This document shows, one piece after another, positions 5,411 to 5,530 of a stretch of DNA of 5,530 nucleotides; the first letter of the stretch is position 1, and each line of letters starts with the position of its first letter. The translations under genes and the position numbers were made by a program. The notes beneath the pieces are model-generated. The model did no database searches, was not told the DNA's origin, and saw only the letters and a program-made list of their open reading frames with translations. This DNA comes from CAZWUK01 sp964636685 (lineage in GTDB: Bacteria > Bacillota > Clostridia > Christensenellales > CAG-138): contig CAZWUK010000104.1 in NCBI GenBank assembly GCA_964636685.1, forward strand, positions 1 to 5,530. Direction: 5' to 3'.

Positions 5411-5458
5411 GAAAACCAATCTGTCCAATTCTTCCGGCGGAGATAGGCTGCCTGTAAG
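5407..5458 (+). other. Possible 16-codon ORF overlapping the rtcB stop (truncated next gene?)
   Basis: The rtcB stop overlaps an ATG in ATGA (5407-5410). The frame reads MRKPICPILPAEIGCL and stops at TAA (5456-5458), inside the left arm of the inverted repeat. The overlap is the spacing expected of an operon partner, so this may be the stump of a lost downstream gene. It is too short to assign and may be chance. Confidence 0.2.
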
Positions 5459-5491
5459 AAAGCATTGTCCTGACGATTCTTACAGGCAGCC
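5446..5491. repeat. 15-bp perfect inverted repeat downstream of rtcB
   Basis: GGCTGCCTGTAAGAA (5446-5460) and TTCTTACAGGCAGCC (5477-5491) are exact reverse complements separated by 16 bases. There is no T run after either arm, so it is not a standard intrinsic terminator. The stem is long and perfect enough to be a factor-dependent terminator, an RNA-processing or stability hairpin, or a small mobile-element relic. It lies just before the ribosome binding site of the next gene. Confidence 0.7.
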
Positions 5492-5500
5492 CGAAATGTG

Positions 5501-5506
5501 AGGAGG
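5501..5506 (+). promoter_or_regulatory. Ribosome binding site of the last, partial gene
   Basis: A perfect AGGAGG stands eight bases before a TTG codon at 5515. The spacing is right for initiation, and no ATG or GTG lies at a suitable distance before the window ends. Confidence 0.6.
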
Positions 5507-5514
5507 CGATTTCA

Positions 5515-5530
5515 TTGAAAAGAACGCAGG
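5515..5530 (+). CDS. Start of an unidentified gene, cut off by the window end
   Basis: TTG at 5515 follows a perfect AGGAGG and opens a frame reading MKRTQ before the sequence stops. Nothing can be said about its family. It follows the rtcB remnant, so it could be another member of the RNA-repair locus. Confidence 0.4.

Overview
The window looks like chromosomal or accessory DNA of a Firmicute, probably a Clostridia-type gut or rumen bacterium. The signs are strong AGGAGG ribosome binding sites, a Firmicutes-style tyrosine-recombinase tail, paired WYL regulators joined by ATGA stop/start overlaps, and an RtcB C-terminus of the Firmicutes type. I could run no database search, so family names come from recognised motifs.

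Left part (1-1950, minus strand): a 46-residue tail of a tyrosine integrase lies directly behind a glycoside hydrolase family 20 (beta-N-acetylhexosaminidase-like) gene. The GH20 gene keeps its catalytic barrel but has lost its start. At about 1931-1950 it runs head-to-head into a WYL-domain regulator gene on the plus strand that has also lost its start. The simplest explanation is one deletion that removed both 5' halves and the divergent promoters. A chimeric assembly is the main alternative.

Central part (1932-4931, plus strand): a 5'-truncated WYL protein overlaps a complete second WYL protein, which ends inside a strong intrinsic terminator. Next come about 490 bases without a gene. They hold a highly structured RNA whose first part is tRNA-like: a canonical T-arm abutting a 7-bp acceptor-like stem, a second T-loop hairpin and a D-loop-like segment. 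Then comes a 368-residue SPFH/Band-7 (slipin-like) protein with no evident membrane anchor.

Right part (4932-5530, plus strand): a weak terminator-like hairpin, an unrecognised degenerate stretch, a broken rtcB (RNA ligase) with its start and C-terminus but without the catalytic middle, a 15-bp perfect inverted repeat, and the first codons of a further gene.

Taken together, WYL regulators + tRNA-like RNA + SPFH/Band-7 + RtcB match a class of RNA-repair locus proposed by comparative genomics (Burroughs and Aravind 2016), in which SPFH/Band-7 proteins are scaffolds paired with a cognate tRNA-like RNA. Here the RNA, the second WYL gene and the SPFH gene look intact, while rtcB and the first WYL gene are damaged. 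It is either a decaying repair locus or one reduced to its scaffold-RNA pair.
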